A stretch of 64,000 nucleotides of DNA, taken from positions 62,001-126,000 of the forward strand of contig CAZOWL010000001.1 in NCBI GenBank assembly GCA_964583605.1, read 5' to 3'. Both the position numbers and the translations under genes were made by a program. This DNA comes from CAZOWL01 sp964583605. GTDB taxonomy: Bacteria > Pseudomonadota > Gammaproteobacteria > Chromatiales > Chromatiaceae. Below, piece after piece: positions 45,538-54,988 of this stretch. The notes beneath the pieces were generated by a model. That model saw only the letters and a list, made by a program, of their open reading frames with translations, had not been told where the DNA came from and ran no database searches. Numbering within the stretch: position 1 is the first letter of the stretch; each line of letters starts with the position of its first letter.

Positions 45538-48500
45538 GCCCTACCCTCGGCGAGTCCGGGATAGCGGAAGACAACCCGGTCGAGCTCGGCAAGAATGGCC
45601 GGTTGGGGACGGACGAAGTAGACCCCGCGCTCAGGCCCGGTCTCGGGGCGCATGCCCCTGAGGAACAGGTAGTAGACGCCGCCGAAGTGCTCGGCGTAGT
45701 CGTAATCGGCCCGGCGCTGGGCCAGATAGCGGTCCAGCGCCAGCGTGTAGAGCAGGTATTGCAGGTCGTAGCGGCGCTCGTAGACGGCCTCGCGCAGGCG
45801 TTTGGGCGCATAGTCGGCGTGTCGGCCACCGAGGAAATTGCTCTTGTAGTCGGCGATGTAGTAGCGCCCACCGTGCTCGAAGACCAGGTCGATGACACCG
45901 TTGACCAGCCCCTGGAAGACCTCGATCTCAAGCGGCGGCAGCGCCTGATCGGCGGCGTGCGCCAGCAGCCGATTCAGCGCCGGGACATCGACCGAGTCCG
46001 TCGCGAAGTCGAACTCGAGCTCGTTGAGCCGCCGGGACATCGAGACTTCGGCCAGGCACAGGCCCTCGAGATTCAGCGCCGTGCGGATGACGCGCTCGAG
46101 CAGCGCCGCGGCGTCCCCACCCCAACGCGCATGATCGAGATTGAAGCGCGGTGCGATGCGGGCGCTATGGACCGCCACCTGCTCGGCGACGTCGCGCTGA
46201 AAATCGAGCTCCTCGAGCAGCGCGTGCAGGTAGGAGCCCACCTGGCTCCCGGCCGGGAAGCGCAGGCCGACGTCGACTGCCGCCGGGTCGCGCGATAGCG
46301 CCGGACCCGAGTGCACCTCGCGCGTCAGCGCCGAGAAGCTCGCGATCCGCCAATCGGTGGCGATCCGACCGCGGAACGGGCGAGCGGCGAGGACGGCTGG
46401 GGATTCCGCGGGCGGCGCCGGCGCGCTGCCCGCGGGCTCGGGCAGCGGCGCGACGGCGATGTCGCCCGGGGCCGCCGCGGCCAGGCCGTCGAGGTCCGGC
46501 TGCAGGTCAGCAAGCCCCGCGAAGGCATCGGGCAGATCCTCGGCGAGCCGTGCAGCCGGCTGGTGCGGGTGCAGGAGATAGCCGAGCGCCGTCTGCCCCG
46601 CATGGCCGGGACCTGAGCCGGCCCGCCCCCAGACCAAATACACGGCCGCCTCGGCGCGGGTCAGCGCGACATAGGCGAGGCGCACATCCTCGGCCAGGCG
46701 CTCCTGCTCGGCGAGGCGCAGATGGGCCTCGATCGCGTCGGAGCCGGCATCGAGACAGGCCAGCTTGCCGTCGTGAAAGGCGAGCGGCCGGCTCGCCTCG
46801 CGCGGCCGGCCGCTCCACAGGTAGGGGACGAAGACGATCGGGTACTCGAGCCCCTTGCTCTTGTGAATGGTCACGAGCTGCACCAGCTCGGCATCACTCT
46901 CGAGGCGCAGCTCCGCCTCATCGCGCCCGAGCCCTCGCGCCGCCTCGCGGATCTGGCCGCGGTACCAGCCGAGCAGGGCCTCCTTCCCAGTGTGGGCCTT
47001 GGCCGCCTGCTGCAGCAGCTCGCCGAGGTGGAGCAGGTTCGTCAGGCGCCGCTCCGGCAGCGCGCCGCGGCTCAGGGCCCCGGCCAGGTCGAGACGCCGC
47101 AACATCTGCTGGAACATGACCATGAAGCCCTTGCGCTGCCAGGCCTCGTGCAGCGCAAGCAGCGCCTCGACCCAGTCGAGCCAGCCGTCCTCGTCCTGGC
47201 AGAGCTGATCGATCTCCGGGTAGGCCTTGCCGAGCAGCGGGGAGGTCAGCGCGAGGCGCGCGAGCTCCCGGTCGCGAGGGCTCAGGATCGCCTGCAGCAG
47301 CATCTCAAGCGCGCTTGCCTCCGCGGAGGCGAAGACCCCGGCGCGCTCGACAACGACCGCGCCGAGTCCGCGCGCGCCCAGCACCTCCCGCAGTGCCTCG
47401 GCCTCGACGCCGCGGCGCACCAGGACCGCGATATCGCTCGGCGCGACCGGGCGTGCGCCGATCAGCGCCCGCCCAGCGCGACCCTCGTCAATGAGGCGCG
47501 CGACCTCATCGGCCACCGCCTCATGGGTCCAGGCCGCGGCCGTCTCCTTCGACGGCGCCTTCGGCTCGCCTTTGGCGTTCTGCTCAGCGGGCAGGGTCCA
47601 GAGCGTCAGCGCCGGCTGCTGAGCCCCATCGCGCGTCAGATACTGGTGCCCCTTAGGGGCCGCCTCGCTCGCGAGGAAGGGGATCGTCTTGCCATAGACG
47701 AAGGCATCATGCGGGCGCCGCCCGAAGACGGTATTGACGGCGCAAATCACGGCCGGGGTCGAGCGCCAGTTCGTGGTCAGCGTGTAGTGAGCATCCTCGC
47801 CGACGTCCTCCTTGGCCTGCATATAGGTGAAGATGTCACCGCCGCGAAAGCCATAGATGGCCTGCTTGGGATCGCCGATCAGGATCAGGCCGCAGTCGGG
47901 CCGCGCCTGGTAGAGGCAACGGAAGATCCCATACTGCGTCGCGTCGGTGTCTTGGAACTCATCGATCATCGCGACCGGGAAGCGCTCGCGAACGGCCTCG
48001 GCCATTGCCTCGCCGCCGTCGCGCTCGAGGGCACCCAGCATCTCGGTCAGCAGGTCGTCGAAGGACAGGATCTGTGCCCGATCTTTTGCCTCGCGCACCG
48101 CCCGCCGGGCGAAGGCCGCGGCATCGGCCAGCGCCGCGACGCGCAGATCTCGCTCGAGACGCCCAAGCTCGGCCCAGACTCGGCCGCAATCGGCGAAGAA
48201 GTCGTCAACAAGCTCGGGGTCGTCCCTCTTGAGCCGATGCGCAGCGATGCTGGTAGCCGTCAGCCGCTCGAGCTCCGCCGGGGGCGGGACCAGGTCGGAG
48301 CCGGCGAAGTAGGCGTCGAGGCGGGCCAGCGCCGGCGCCAGCCCGTCCGGGTGGTAGTTGCCTTTCTGGGCGCGGCTCAGGCCCTTGGACTCGGTGAGGA
48401 TACGTTTGAGACGCCCACCCTCGGAGCGCCACTGCCGGGCAAGAGCGGTCAAGGCCGGCTCGATCGCTCGCAGCCGCGCCAGGACCTCGTCCAGCGGCTC

Positions 48501-49124
48501 GGGGGCCGGCAAGAGCCTGAGCGTCTGAGCGCTGAGCAGCGGGCTCAGACGCTCGCGGAAGCCCTCCAGGTCCCCGAGGCTCGCGCGGAACAGCCGGGCC
48601 TGGGGCCGATCAAGCGGATAGCCGGTGCGCCGCCACCAGTCCTGAACGGCCTGGCGCCAGAGCTCGCGGTCGTCGGTCAGCACCTCGCTCTCCAGGGACT
48701 GGCCGCTCTCGAAGGCGAGCTCGGCGAGACAGCGCTGGCAGAAGCCATGGATCGTGTAGATGGCCGCCTCGTCCATCGCCCGCACGGCCAGGCGCAGCCG
48801 CCGGATCGCGATATCGGTCTCGTCCTGCTCGCGGAGCCGCGCGACAAGCGCCGCGAGGAAGGTGTCGTCGGTGTCACCGCCAGCCTCCAAGAGCTCGAGC
48901 GTCTGGAACAGACGCGCCCGAATCCGCCCACGCAGCTCGTCGGTCGCCGCCGTCGTAAAGGTCACGACGAGCACCTGGCCCACCTCGCGCCCGGCGAGGA
49001 TGTGGCGCAGGTAGAGATTTGCGATCGTGTAGGTCTTGCCGGTCCCGGCGCTCGCCTCGATGAGCCGCGCGCCGCTCAGCGGGAAGGCTAGGACGGCCTG
49101 AGTATCGAGTGCAATTCCGTTCAC
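45534..49124 (-). CDS. recB: Exodeoxyribonuclease V beta subunit RecB
   Basis: This is a 1196-residue helicase-nuclease. Walker A is EASAGTGKTYTIANLYLRHI near the start, Walker B FPVAMIDEFQDTDATQYGIF, and motif V VTIHKSKGLEYPIVFVPYL. The C-terminal nuclease has GVIDLVFEHGGRYYIADYKS with the catalytic Asp/Asp/Lys. It is the 3'-5' motor and sole nuclease of RecBCD, which resects double-strand breaks and degrades linear phage DNA. It overlaps recC and recD by 4 bp each. Long frames on the opposite strand are composition artefacts. Confidence 0.96.
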   Translation of the reverse strand: MNGIALDTQAVLAFPLSGARLIEASAGTGKTYTIANLYLRHILAGREVGQVLVVTFTTAATDELRGRIRARLFQTLELLEAGGDTDDTFLAALVARLREQDETDIAIRRLRLAVRAMDEAAIYTIHGFCQRCLAELAFESGQSLESEVLTDDRELWRQAVQDWWRRTGYPLDRPQARLFRASLGDLEGFRERLSPLLSAQTLRLLPAPEPLDEVLARLRAIEPALTALARQWRSEGGRLKRILTESKGLSRAQKGNYHPDGLAPALARLDAYFAGSDLVPPPAELERLTATSIAAHRLKRDDPELVDDFFADCGRVWAELGRLERDLRVAALADAAAFARRAVREAKDRAQILSFDDLLTEMLGALERDGGEAMAEAVRERFPVAMIDEFQDTDATQYGIFRCLYQARPDCGLILIGDPKQAIYGFRGGDIFTYMQAKEDVGEDAHYTLTTNWRSTPAVICAVNTVFGRRPHDAFVYGKTIPFLASEAAPKGHQYLTRDGAQQPALTLWTLPAEQNAKGEPKAPSKETAAAWTHEAVADEVARLIDEGRAGRALIGARPVAPSDIAVLVRRGVEAEALREVLGARGLGAVVVERAGVFASAEASALEMLLQAILSPRDRELARLALTSPLLGKAYPEIDQLCQDEDGWLDWVEALLALHEAWQRKGFMVMFQQMLRRLDLAGALSRGALPERRLTNLLHLGELLQQAAKAHTGKEALLGWYRGQIREAARGLGRDEAELRLESDAELVQLVTIHKSKGLEYPIVFVPYLWSGRPREASRPLAFHDGKLACLDAGSDAIEAHLRLAEQERLAEDVRLAYVALTRAEAAVYLVWGRAGSGPGHAGQTALGYLLHPHQPAARLAEDLPDAFAGLADLQPDLDGLAAAAPGDIAVAPLPEPAGSAPAPPAESPAVLAARPFRGRIATDWRIASFSALTREVHSGPALSRDPAAVDVGLRFPAGSQVGSYLHALLEELDFQRDVAEQVAVHSARIAPRFNLDHARWGGDAAALLERVIRTALNLEGLCLAEVSMSRRLNELEFDFATDSVDVPALNRLLAHAADQALPPLEIEVFQGLVNGVIDLVFEHGGRYYIADYKSNFLGGRHADYAPKRLREAVYERRYDLQYLLYTLALDRYLAQRRADYDYAEHFGGVYYLFLRGMRPETGPERGVYFVRPQPAILAELDRVVFRYPGLAEGRA

Positions 49125-52100
49125 GAGAGCGCCCCACAGGCCAGGACCTGGTCATAGAGGGCACCAGCCAGCCGCGGGAAATCGGCGTCCGCGAGCGGAT
49201 CGCCTGAGAGGCCGCGCAGGATGAGCTGTACATAGGCGTCGTCGCCGTCGCCCGGCACCCCGTTGAAGCTGTTGCCCCGCCACTCCCGGTGAGCAGCCTT
49301 CATCGGGTCGGCGCGCCCGCCGTGGTGGCGGGCGCTGGCGTAGGCAAAGCTCGCACGCGGCAGGACGAGCAAGGGCCGGTGCACGCCCTCCCAGTACCAG
49401 TCGATATAGTCGGCCAGGGCCGCGCGGGCCGCCTGCGGGGCGAGCACCTCGCGGATGGCGAACACCGCCTCGGGGGTGTGCAGCGTGCTGGCGGGCTCGG
49501 GCGGTGCACCGCTTGCGCAGCAGGCAAGGTGCGCAAGCCAGAGGCCGAGGATATCGGCACCTTTCAGGCGGCTCGGGCTCCAGCGCAGCAGCCCAAGGCC
49601 GGGATAGAGGTCCTTGACCGGCCCGGTGAGCCACTGCGCACCGTTCGGCCCGTCCAGGCTGAGCTCGACCGAGCGCGTCTCGGGGAGCCGCACACGGTAG
49701 GGTGCGAGCCGTTCGAGCAGGTCCGCGACCTGCTCGGCCCCATCCTCGAGCGCCGGCCCGGCAAAGGCCGCATGCGGCAACCGCCCCTCGGCACGCAGCC
49801 GCGGCTGCGCCGCCCGTCCCTGAAGCCCGTCGGCAACCAGCTGCTGCTTCAGCAGATAGCGTTCCAGCCCATCGAGTGCGAAGGCCTCCTCGTCCTCCGG
49901 CGGGGTCTCTTCGGCGAGGTACAGCTGCAGGCGGCTGTTGACGAAGTAGCGGATCGGGTGCGCAAGGAACCGCCCAAGCTGCCCGAGCGTCAGATCGCGC
50001 AGCCGCTCCGGGGCCTCGGGCAGGCGGTGAGCCGGCCAGGTGAGCGGCTCGGCCGGCGCCGCGGCGGCCGGTGCCCGCAGGGCCTTGGCCAAGTCACACC
50101 AGTAGTCATCGTAGCTGCCCGCCCTGTCGACGAAGCGCCGCGGGCTGAAGGGCTGCAGCGGGTGTATCTGACTGAGCCGCTCGCTCAGGCTGACCTCCGG
50201 GGCGCCGTCGGCCGGCCGGTACTGCTGATCGATGTAGTCGAGCAGCTCCTGCAGCAGCACCGAGGGCTGACGCTCGGTGTTGTCGCGGATGCTGCGCCCG
50301 ACATAGCTCAGGTACAGGCGCCGGCGCGCGCAGAGCAGGGTCTCGAGGAAGAGATAGCGATCCTCGTCGCGCTTGCGCGGGTCCCCAGGCCGCCAGCCGC
50401 GGCGCAGCAGGTCGAGCTCGGCGAGCCGGTCGCGGCGCGGAAAGGCCTGATCATGCAGGCCCAATATGCAGATGACGGCGAACGGTAGGCTACGCATCGG
50501 ACGCATCCCACAGAAGGTCACGCCGCCGCTGAAGTAGCGTCCGCGCCGGCTCTCGGTCGCGAGCCGGCGCTTGAGCCAGTCGCGCACCAACGCAAGCGAC
50601 AGACGCTCGTCGAGCCGGCCTGCCTGCTCGGCCAGGTCCGCCACGCCGTCGCGGATCCGCTGCAGCCGCCCGTCCTCGTCGTCCTGCTCGCCAAAGAAAT
50701 CGGTAAGCAGCGCGTTGAGGCAAAACGGCCAATCTGCTGCCAGACGCGGGATCGCCAGCCGTTCGGCCGTCTCGGTCAGGGTTGCGACCAGCCGCCAGAA
50801 ACGCCCCAAGGCCTCGGCCTTGGTCCCGTCGAGTCCGCCGATCGGGGCGATCCCATCGAAAAGCTCGACCTCGCCGAGGGCGTAGCCGGCGAACAGACGC
50901 CGCTCGGCCTGGGCCCAGGTGTTCTCCTCGGTTGCCGGCAGGCCGAGGCGCGCCTTATGGGCGCCGTCGCGACCCCAGCGCAGGTTGGCCTCGGCGAGCC
51001 AGGCCTTGATCTGGCCGATCGCCTCGCCGTCAAGTCCGAAGTGCGCGGCGAGCTCCGGCACATCGAGGTAGGAGATGACCTCGGAGTGCGTGAAGCGACT
51101 ATCGGGGAGATTCAGGAGCTGCAGAAAGACCTGCACCAATGGATGCTCGTCGGCCACCGAGATGTCGGAGAGGTTCCACGGGATGAAGGGGCGCTCGTGC
51201 TCGCCGTCTTGGTCGAAGACCGCCTCGATGTAGGGGGCATAGGCGCTGATCTCGGGAATCATCACGAGGATATCCTCGGGGCGCAATTCGGGCTCGGCCT
51301 CCAGCATCGCCAACAGCTGATCGTGCAGGACCTGACACTCGCGCAGCGGGCTGTGGGCAATGTGCACCTGCAGGCTGTCGTCGACGGGGACGGCCTCGCG
51401 CTCGGCTTGGGAGGTGAGCTCCCGTAGCCTGAAGATGTCCCGCTGCAGGCACCCGAGAAGCGTCTGGTCCGGCGGCTCGTGACAGGCGTCGCGCTCCTGA
51501 AGCGGCGTCTCGCGCGCGAGCAGCAGGTCCTGCAGGGCCTGGCCCTGGCGGCCCCAGGAGGCGAGCAGGCTATTGCCGACCTCCCAAAGCTCGGCCTCGT
51601 CGGGGCGCTCCAGGCGCTTGCGAGCCAGGGCCTTCTGTGGGATGAGGTCGGCCCAGAAGGCATCGGTCGGCGCATGCAGATAGAGATCGACGGCCGTGCG
51701 CTCGGCGAGGGCGTGGATCACCTCAACGAGCAGCGGCGGCAGGCTCGGGACGGCAAAGACACTGACCCGCTCCGGGGCCGGCGCGGCTACCTCGGGCGTG
51801 CTCAAGGCGGCCAGCAGACGGTCGATGACCGCGACGCGGTGCTGCGCTTCGAGGCCCTCGACGAGCCCCCGCCACAAGACCGCCTGCCAATCCTCCCCAC
51901 AGCCGGCACTCCAGTCGCGGATCTGCTCCGGGCGGTAGAGCTGGTAGCGGTCGAAGACGTCAGCAATGCGCGCGGCCAACTGCCAGCGCCTAAGGCCGTT
52001 CTCATCGCCAACGAGATACCGGCGAAGCGGCGCGAAGGCCGGCTCTGCCAGTCGCTCCGGCAACGCGGCGAAGACCTTCCAGGTCAGGACCTCCAACGCC

Positions 52101-52357
52101 AGCGGGTCGGTCTCCGGCAGGTCATCCAGCACCCCGTGCGCGAGCTGCCAGATGAAGCTGGCCGGCAATGGATAGTCGATGTTGGCTGCGATCCCCTGTC
52201 GCCGGGCGAGCTGCAGGTTGACCCAGCGCGCCATCGCCGGGCTCGGTATCACAACCACCTCTACCGTGAACGGCGAGGCCAACGGCGCTCCGGAGATCTG
52301 GTGCGCAAGCGCCGCCAGCAAGGCCTCGACGCGATTGGAGCGGATGATCTGCAACAT
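49121..52357 (-). CDS. recC: Exodeoxyribonuclease V gamma subunit RecC
   Basis: This is a 1078-residue protein (E. coli 1122). It has an inactive-helicase and nuclease-like fold that recognises Chi and splits DNA strands. The N-terminus IIRSNRVEALLAALAHQI and PSPAMARWVNLQLARRQGIA match RecC. The internal GMRPMRSLPFAVICILGLHD also fits. It is the first gene of the recCBD operon; 78 bp upstream ends the OmpA-domain gene on the same strand. Confidence 0.95.
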   Translation of the reverse strand: MLQIIRSNRVEALLAALAHQISGAPLASPFTVEVVVIPSPAMARWVNLQLARRQGIAANIDYPLPASFIWQLAHGVLDDLPETDPLALEVLTWKVFAALPERLAEPAFAPLRRYLVGDENGLRRWQLAARIADVFDRYQLYRPEQIRDWSAGCGEDWQAVLWRGLVEGLEAQHRVAVIDRLLAALSTPEVAAPAPERVSVFAVPSLPPLLVEVIHALAERTAVDLYLHAPTDAFWADLIPQKALARKRLERPDEAELWEVGNSLLASWGRQGQALQDLLLARETPLQERDACHEPPDQTLLGCLQRDIFRLRELTSQAEREAVPVDDSLQVHIAHSPLRECQVLHDQLLAMLEAEPELRPEDILVMIPEISAYAPYIEAVFDQDGEHERPFIPWNLSDISVADEHPLVQVFLQLLNLPDSRFTHSEVISYLDVPELAAHFGLDGEAIGQIKAWLAEANLRWGRDGAHKARLGLPATEENTWAQAERRLFAGYALGEVELFDGIAPIGGLDGTKAEALGRFWRLVATLTETAERLAIPRLAADWPFCLNALLTDFFGEQDDEDGRLQRIRDGVADLAEQAGRLDERLSLALVRDWLKRRLATESRRGRYFSGGVTFCGMRPMRSLPFAVICILGLHDQAFPRRDRLAELDLLRRGWRPGDPRKRDEDRYLFLETLLCARRRLYLSYVGRSIRDNTERQPSVLLQELLDYIDQQYRPADGAPEVSLSERLSQIHPLQPFSPRRFVDRAGSYDDYWCDLAKALRAPAAAAPAEPLTWPAHRLPEAPERLRDLTLGQLGRFLAHPIRYFVNSRLQLYLAEETPPEDEEAFALDGLERYLLKQQLVADGLQGRAAQPRLRAEGRLPHAAFAGPALEDGAEQVADLLERLAPYRVRLPETRSVELSLDGPNGAQWLTGPVKDLYPGLGLLRWSPSRLKGADILGLWLAHLACCASGAPPEPASTLHTPEAVFAIREVLAPQAARAALADYIDWYWEGVHRPLLVLPRASFAYASARHHGGRADPMKAAHREWRGNSFNGVPGDGDDAYVQLILRGLSGDPLADADFPRLAGALYDQVLACGALS

Positions 52358-52435
52358 GAGGACACGCAGGCCTGAGATAGCGCCGCAAGGCTGACTTCGG
52401 CGCTCGAAACCGAGACCGATCGCGGCGACCGCCGT

Positions 52436-53476
52436 TTAAGGCGTTGTCAGCTTGATCTCGATCCGCCGATTCGCCGCAGCGTCGGCCTCTGCAGCAATGG
52501 GCCGAAATTGCCCGAATCCGGCCGCCGCCATCCGCCGCGGCGGGATACCGCGGCTGGCGAGGTATCGCAACACCGATAAGGCGCGCGCGGTCGAAAGCTC
52601 CCAGTTCGTCTCATAGGGACCCGCACCGCTCAGCGGCATCGCGTCGGTGTGACCATCGATCCTCAGGATCCAGTCGAGCCCTTCGGGGATCTGGCCCTGC
52701 AATGCGCTCAGGGTCTCGGCAAGGCCGTCTAGCTGCACGCGGCCCGCCTGGTTGAGCTCGGCCGAGCCGGAGGCAAACAACAACTCGGACTGAAAGACGA
52801 ATCGATCGCCGGCGACCCGAAGGGCCGGATTGTCACCAATGGCCTCCTTTACTTTGCCGAAGAACTCAGAGCGAAAGCGTTGCAGCTCATTGACGCGCCG
52901 AGCCAGCTCGATATTGAGCCGCTCGCCCAGGTCGGCGATCTTGACCGCTTGGGCGCGCTTGTCCTCCTCGGCTGCGGCCAAGGCCTCCGCAATGACTCGC
53001 AGCTGCCCGATCAGTACCTGGAGCTGCCGATCGAGCTGCGCGACGTCGGCCTGGGCCGCGGTGGCCTGCTTGCGCTCGCGCTCGAGCTGCGACTCCTGCT
53101 CCGCGACCAACACTTCGAGGGCCTGGAGCTGGGTCGCCTGCCGTTCAAGCTCAATCCGGTCCTGCTCACGTACCGTCACCAAGGCCTCCCGCTCGCCTAG
53201 AAGCGCCGCAACGCGGGCCGATAAGGCACTCACCTGCGCATCGAGCCCCGCCGCCCTCTCCCGCGTCAAGCCCAGCTCATCGGTCAAGGCGGCCAATCGC
53301 TGATGGAGCACCTCGAGCTCGAGATCCTGCTCCGAGACGAGCTGGCGGAGGAGAAACTGGGCCAGCGTGAAGACGAGGAGCACGAAGATCACGACCATCA
53401 AGAGCGCGGCCAGCGCATCGACATAGCCGGGCCAGATGTTGATGCTGCGCGCCCCACGGCGGGTCAGCGTGAACAT
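52436..53476 (-). CDS. OmpA/MotB-domain protein with periplasmic coiled coil
   Basis: This is a 346-residue inner-membrane protein. One membrane helix near the N-terminus (YVDALAALLMVVIFVLLVFT) resembles the MotB/ZorB-type ion-channel helix, with Asp at its start. Residues about 45-205 form a long coiled coil. The C-terminal OmpA peptidoglycan-binding domain (about 215-345) has the typical RIDGHTDAMPL and NWELSTARALSVLRYL. It pairs with the MotA/TolQ/ExbB-like protein encoded 9 bp upstream. Together they would form a proton-driven stator linked to peptidoglycan. The function of this particular pair is unknown; it is co-directional with recC. Confidence 0.88.
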   Translation of the reverse strand: MFTLTRRGARSINIWPGYVDALAALLMVVIFVLLVFTLAQFLLRQLVSEQDLELEVLHQRLAALTDELGLTRERAAGLDAQVSALSARVAALLGEREALVTVREQDRIELERQATQLQALEVLVAEQESQLERERKQATAAQADVAQLDRQLQVLIGQLRVIAEALAAAEEDKRAQAVKIADLGERLNIELARRVNELQRFRSEFFGKVKEAIGDNPALRVAGDRFVFQSELLFASGSAELNQAGRVQLDGLAETLSALQGQIPEGLDWILRIDGHTDAMPLSGAGPYETNWELSTARALSVLRYLASRGIPPRRMAAAGFGQFRPIAAEADAAANRRIEIKLTTP

Positions 53477-53485
53477 GCCTGTCGA

Positions 53486-54334
53486 TCAGCCCGAGGACGA
53501 GTCCGCGCCCGGGGCGCGCTCGCGCAGCAGCGCTTCGAGGAGCTGGCGCTGGGCGCGCAGCTCGAGCAACAAGGGGTCCATGACCGCCTCCTCATCGCCC
53601 TCGCGCAGCAGCGTTGGTGCCGATGCCCGACCCGGCTCGTCGATAAGCTGTGTCACGCCGGAGAGCCACTCTTCGAGACCATTGAAAAAGCGGTTTTGGG
53701 CATGGCTGGCCTGCAGGTCGAGAAAGCCGAGCACAAGCGAGCCGCCGAGCCCAAATAGCGATGAGCTGAAGGCCGTGCCCATACCGCTCAGAGGTACCTC
53801 GAGCCCGGACTTGAGTCGCTCAAAGACGGCATTGGCCTGGCCTCCGGAGACCTCGAGGCTACCGATGACCGCCCCGACGGCGCCTATCGTCTGCAACAAC
53901 CCCCAGAAGGTGCCGAGCAGGCCGAGAAAGATCAGCAGTCCGACCATGTAACGGGAGATCTCACGCGATTCGTCGAGTCGGGACCGGATTCCGTCGAGGA
54001 CGGTGCGTAGTGACAGCGCCGAGAGTCGGAAGCGGTCCTTGCGCCGGCCGCGCAGATGCCGCGCCAAAGGCTTGAGCAGACGCGGCTCTTCGGCAATCGA
54101 GATGCCGGTCTCGCCGGTGCGAAAGAGCTGGATCCAGGCGATCTCCCGGCGTAGCGCCAGCACCTGGAGGATATTGATCAGCATGCCGACCAGCAGGACC
54201 ACCAGGATGACGCTATTGAATCCCCAGTTGGCCATGAAGGCCGCGCTAAGCGGCCGATGCAACAGACCCAGGAGGCTGACCACGGCGAGCAGAAAGACCG
54301 CCATCCAGAATAGAGAGTGCTTGGGATTGCTCAT
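53486..54334 (-). CDS. MotA/TolQ/ExbB-family proton channel protein
   Basis: This is a 282-residue inner-membrane protein with two N-terminal helices (SLFWMAVFLLAVVSLLGLLH; SVILVVLLVGMLINILQVL). A cytoplasmic loop follows, then the conserved channel pair (YMVGLLIFLGLLGTFWGLLQ; GMGTAFSSSLFGLGGSLVLGF). It has a short cytoplasmic tail, unlike ZorA. I chose ATG 54334; an in-frame GTG at 54418 would add 28 low-complexity residues. It probably forms a stator with the OmpA-domain protein 9 bp downstream. Confidence 0.88.
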   Translation of the reverse strand: MSNPKHSLFWMAVFLLAVVSLLGLLHRPLSAAFMANWGFNSVILVVLLVGMLINILQVLALRREIAWIQLFRTGETGISIAEEPRLLKPLARHLRGRRKDRFRLSALSLRTVLDGIRSRLDESREISRYMVGLLIFLGLLGTFWGLLQTIGAVGAVIGSLEVSGGQANAVFERLKSGLEVPLSGMGTAFSSSLFGLGGSLVLGFLDLQASHAQNRFFNGLEEWLSGVTQLIDEPGRASAPTLLREGDEEAVMDPLLLELRAQRQLLEALLRERAPGADSSSG

Positions 54335-54438
54335 CGGATCATCCGTCGCCTTCGAGCTGGATGAGGGATTCGCCGCCGCCGCACGCGCGCGCCGCCCCTT
54401 GGTAGACTGTATCCCCACGGACGAGTGTGAACGCTAAC

Positions 54439-54988
54439 ATGTCACGACATACCGGCCAACTGGTGCTAACCCCTGCGGATCCGCTCGCGGCGCCTGATCT
54501 GGAGCGCCTGTGCGCCACGCTCGCCGCAATTGGCCTCCTTGGTGAGCCCGCCGACGGTCACGCGCGGGCATTCGCTGCGGGACAAGCCTTGCTATCCCTC
54601 GTGACCTTTGTCGGCTGTGCTGTGCATCGCGATCTCCAATCGGCTCAGGATCCCGGATGCGCCGAGCCACCGATTCGCATCGAGGGCCCGCTCCTTCAGC
54701 CCTCTTTCCGCTACGGACAGAACACCCGTCCGCCGCGCTGCCCGGCCTGTCGCAGCCGATTGCTCAACTGGCACGTCGTGGTCGAGGCGGAGGATGCAGC
54801 TCCGCTGCCCGAGCTGCGGCACCACGCATCGCGCCTGGGATTGGGACTGGCGGAGCCACGGCGGTTGGGGCCGGCTGTTCGTCGAATTGAACGACATCTT
54901 CCCCGGAGAGGCCGTTCCGACCCCGGCATTGATGCGGGTGCTGCGGGAGGCCAGCGAACTGTCTTGGCGTTACTTCTATCTGCACTAA
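54439..54988 (+). pseudogene. Zinc-ribbon conserved hypothetical gene with a frameshift
   Basis: The first frame from ATG 54439 encodes LERLCATLAAIGLLGEPADG and then PPRCPACRSRLLNWH. It then degenerates, while the frame one base later (from about 54790) supplies LRCPSCGTTHRAWDWDWRSH, GGWGRLFVELNDIFPGEAVP and the end LSWRYFYLH at 54988. Put together, the two halves give one protein of about 182 residues with a CxxC...CxxC zinc ribbon, as in an uncharacterised family I know from Pseudomonas and relatives. A one-base insertion (or two-base deletion) between about 54780 and 54805 explains the break. It could be an assembly error, a true mutation or less likely recoding. Confidence 0.7.

Noticed and set aside
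46722..49091. A 789-codon open frame on the plus strand across recB
   Set aside because: It is antisense to recB, which has intact helicase and nuclease motifs. Long antisense frames are expected at this GC content and this one has no recognisable domain.
52436..54334. A Zorya antiphage system
   Set aside because: The pair has MotA- and OmpA-like parts, but the MotA-like protein lacks the long cytoplasmic tail of ZorA and no ZorC/D/E-type gene follows. Generic stator pairs of this type are common.
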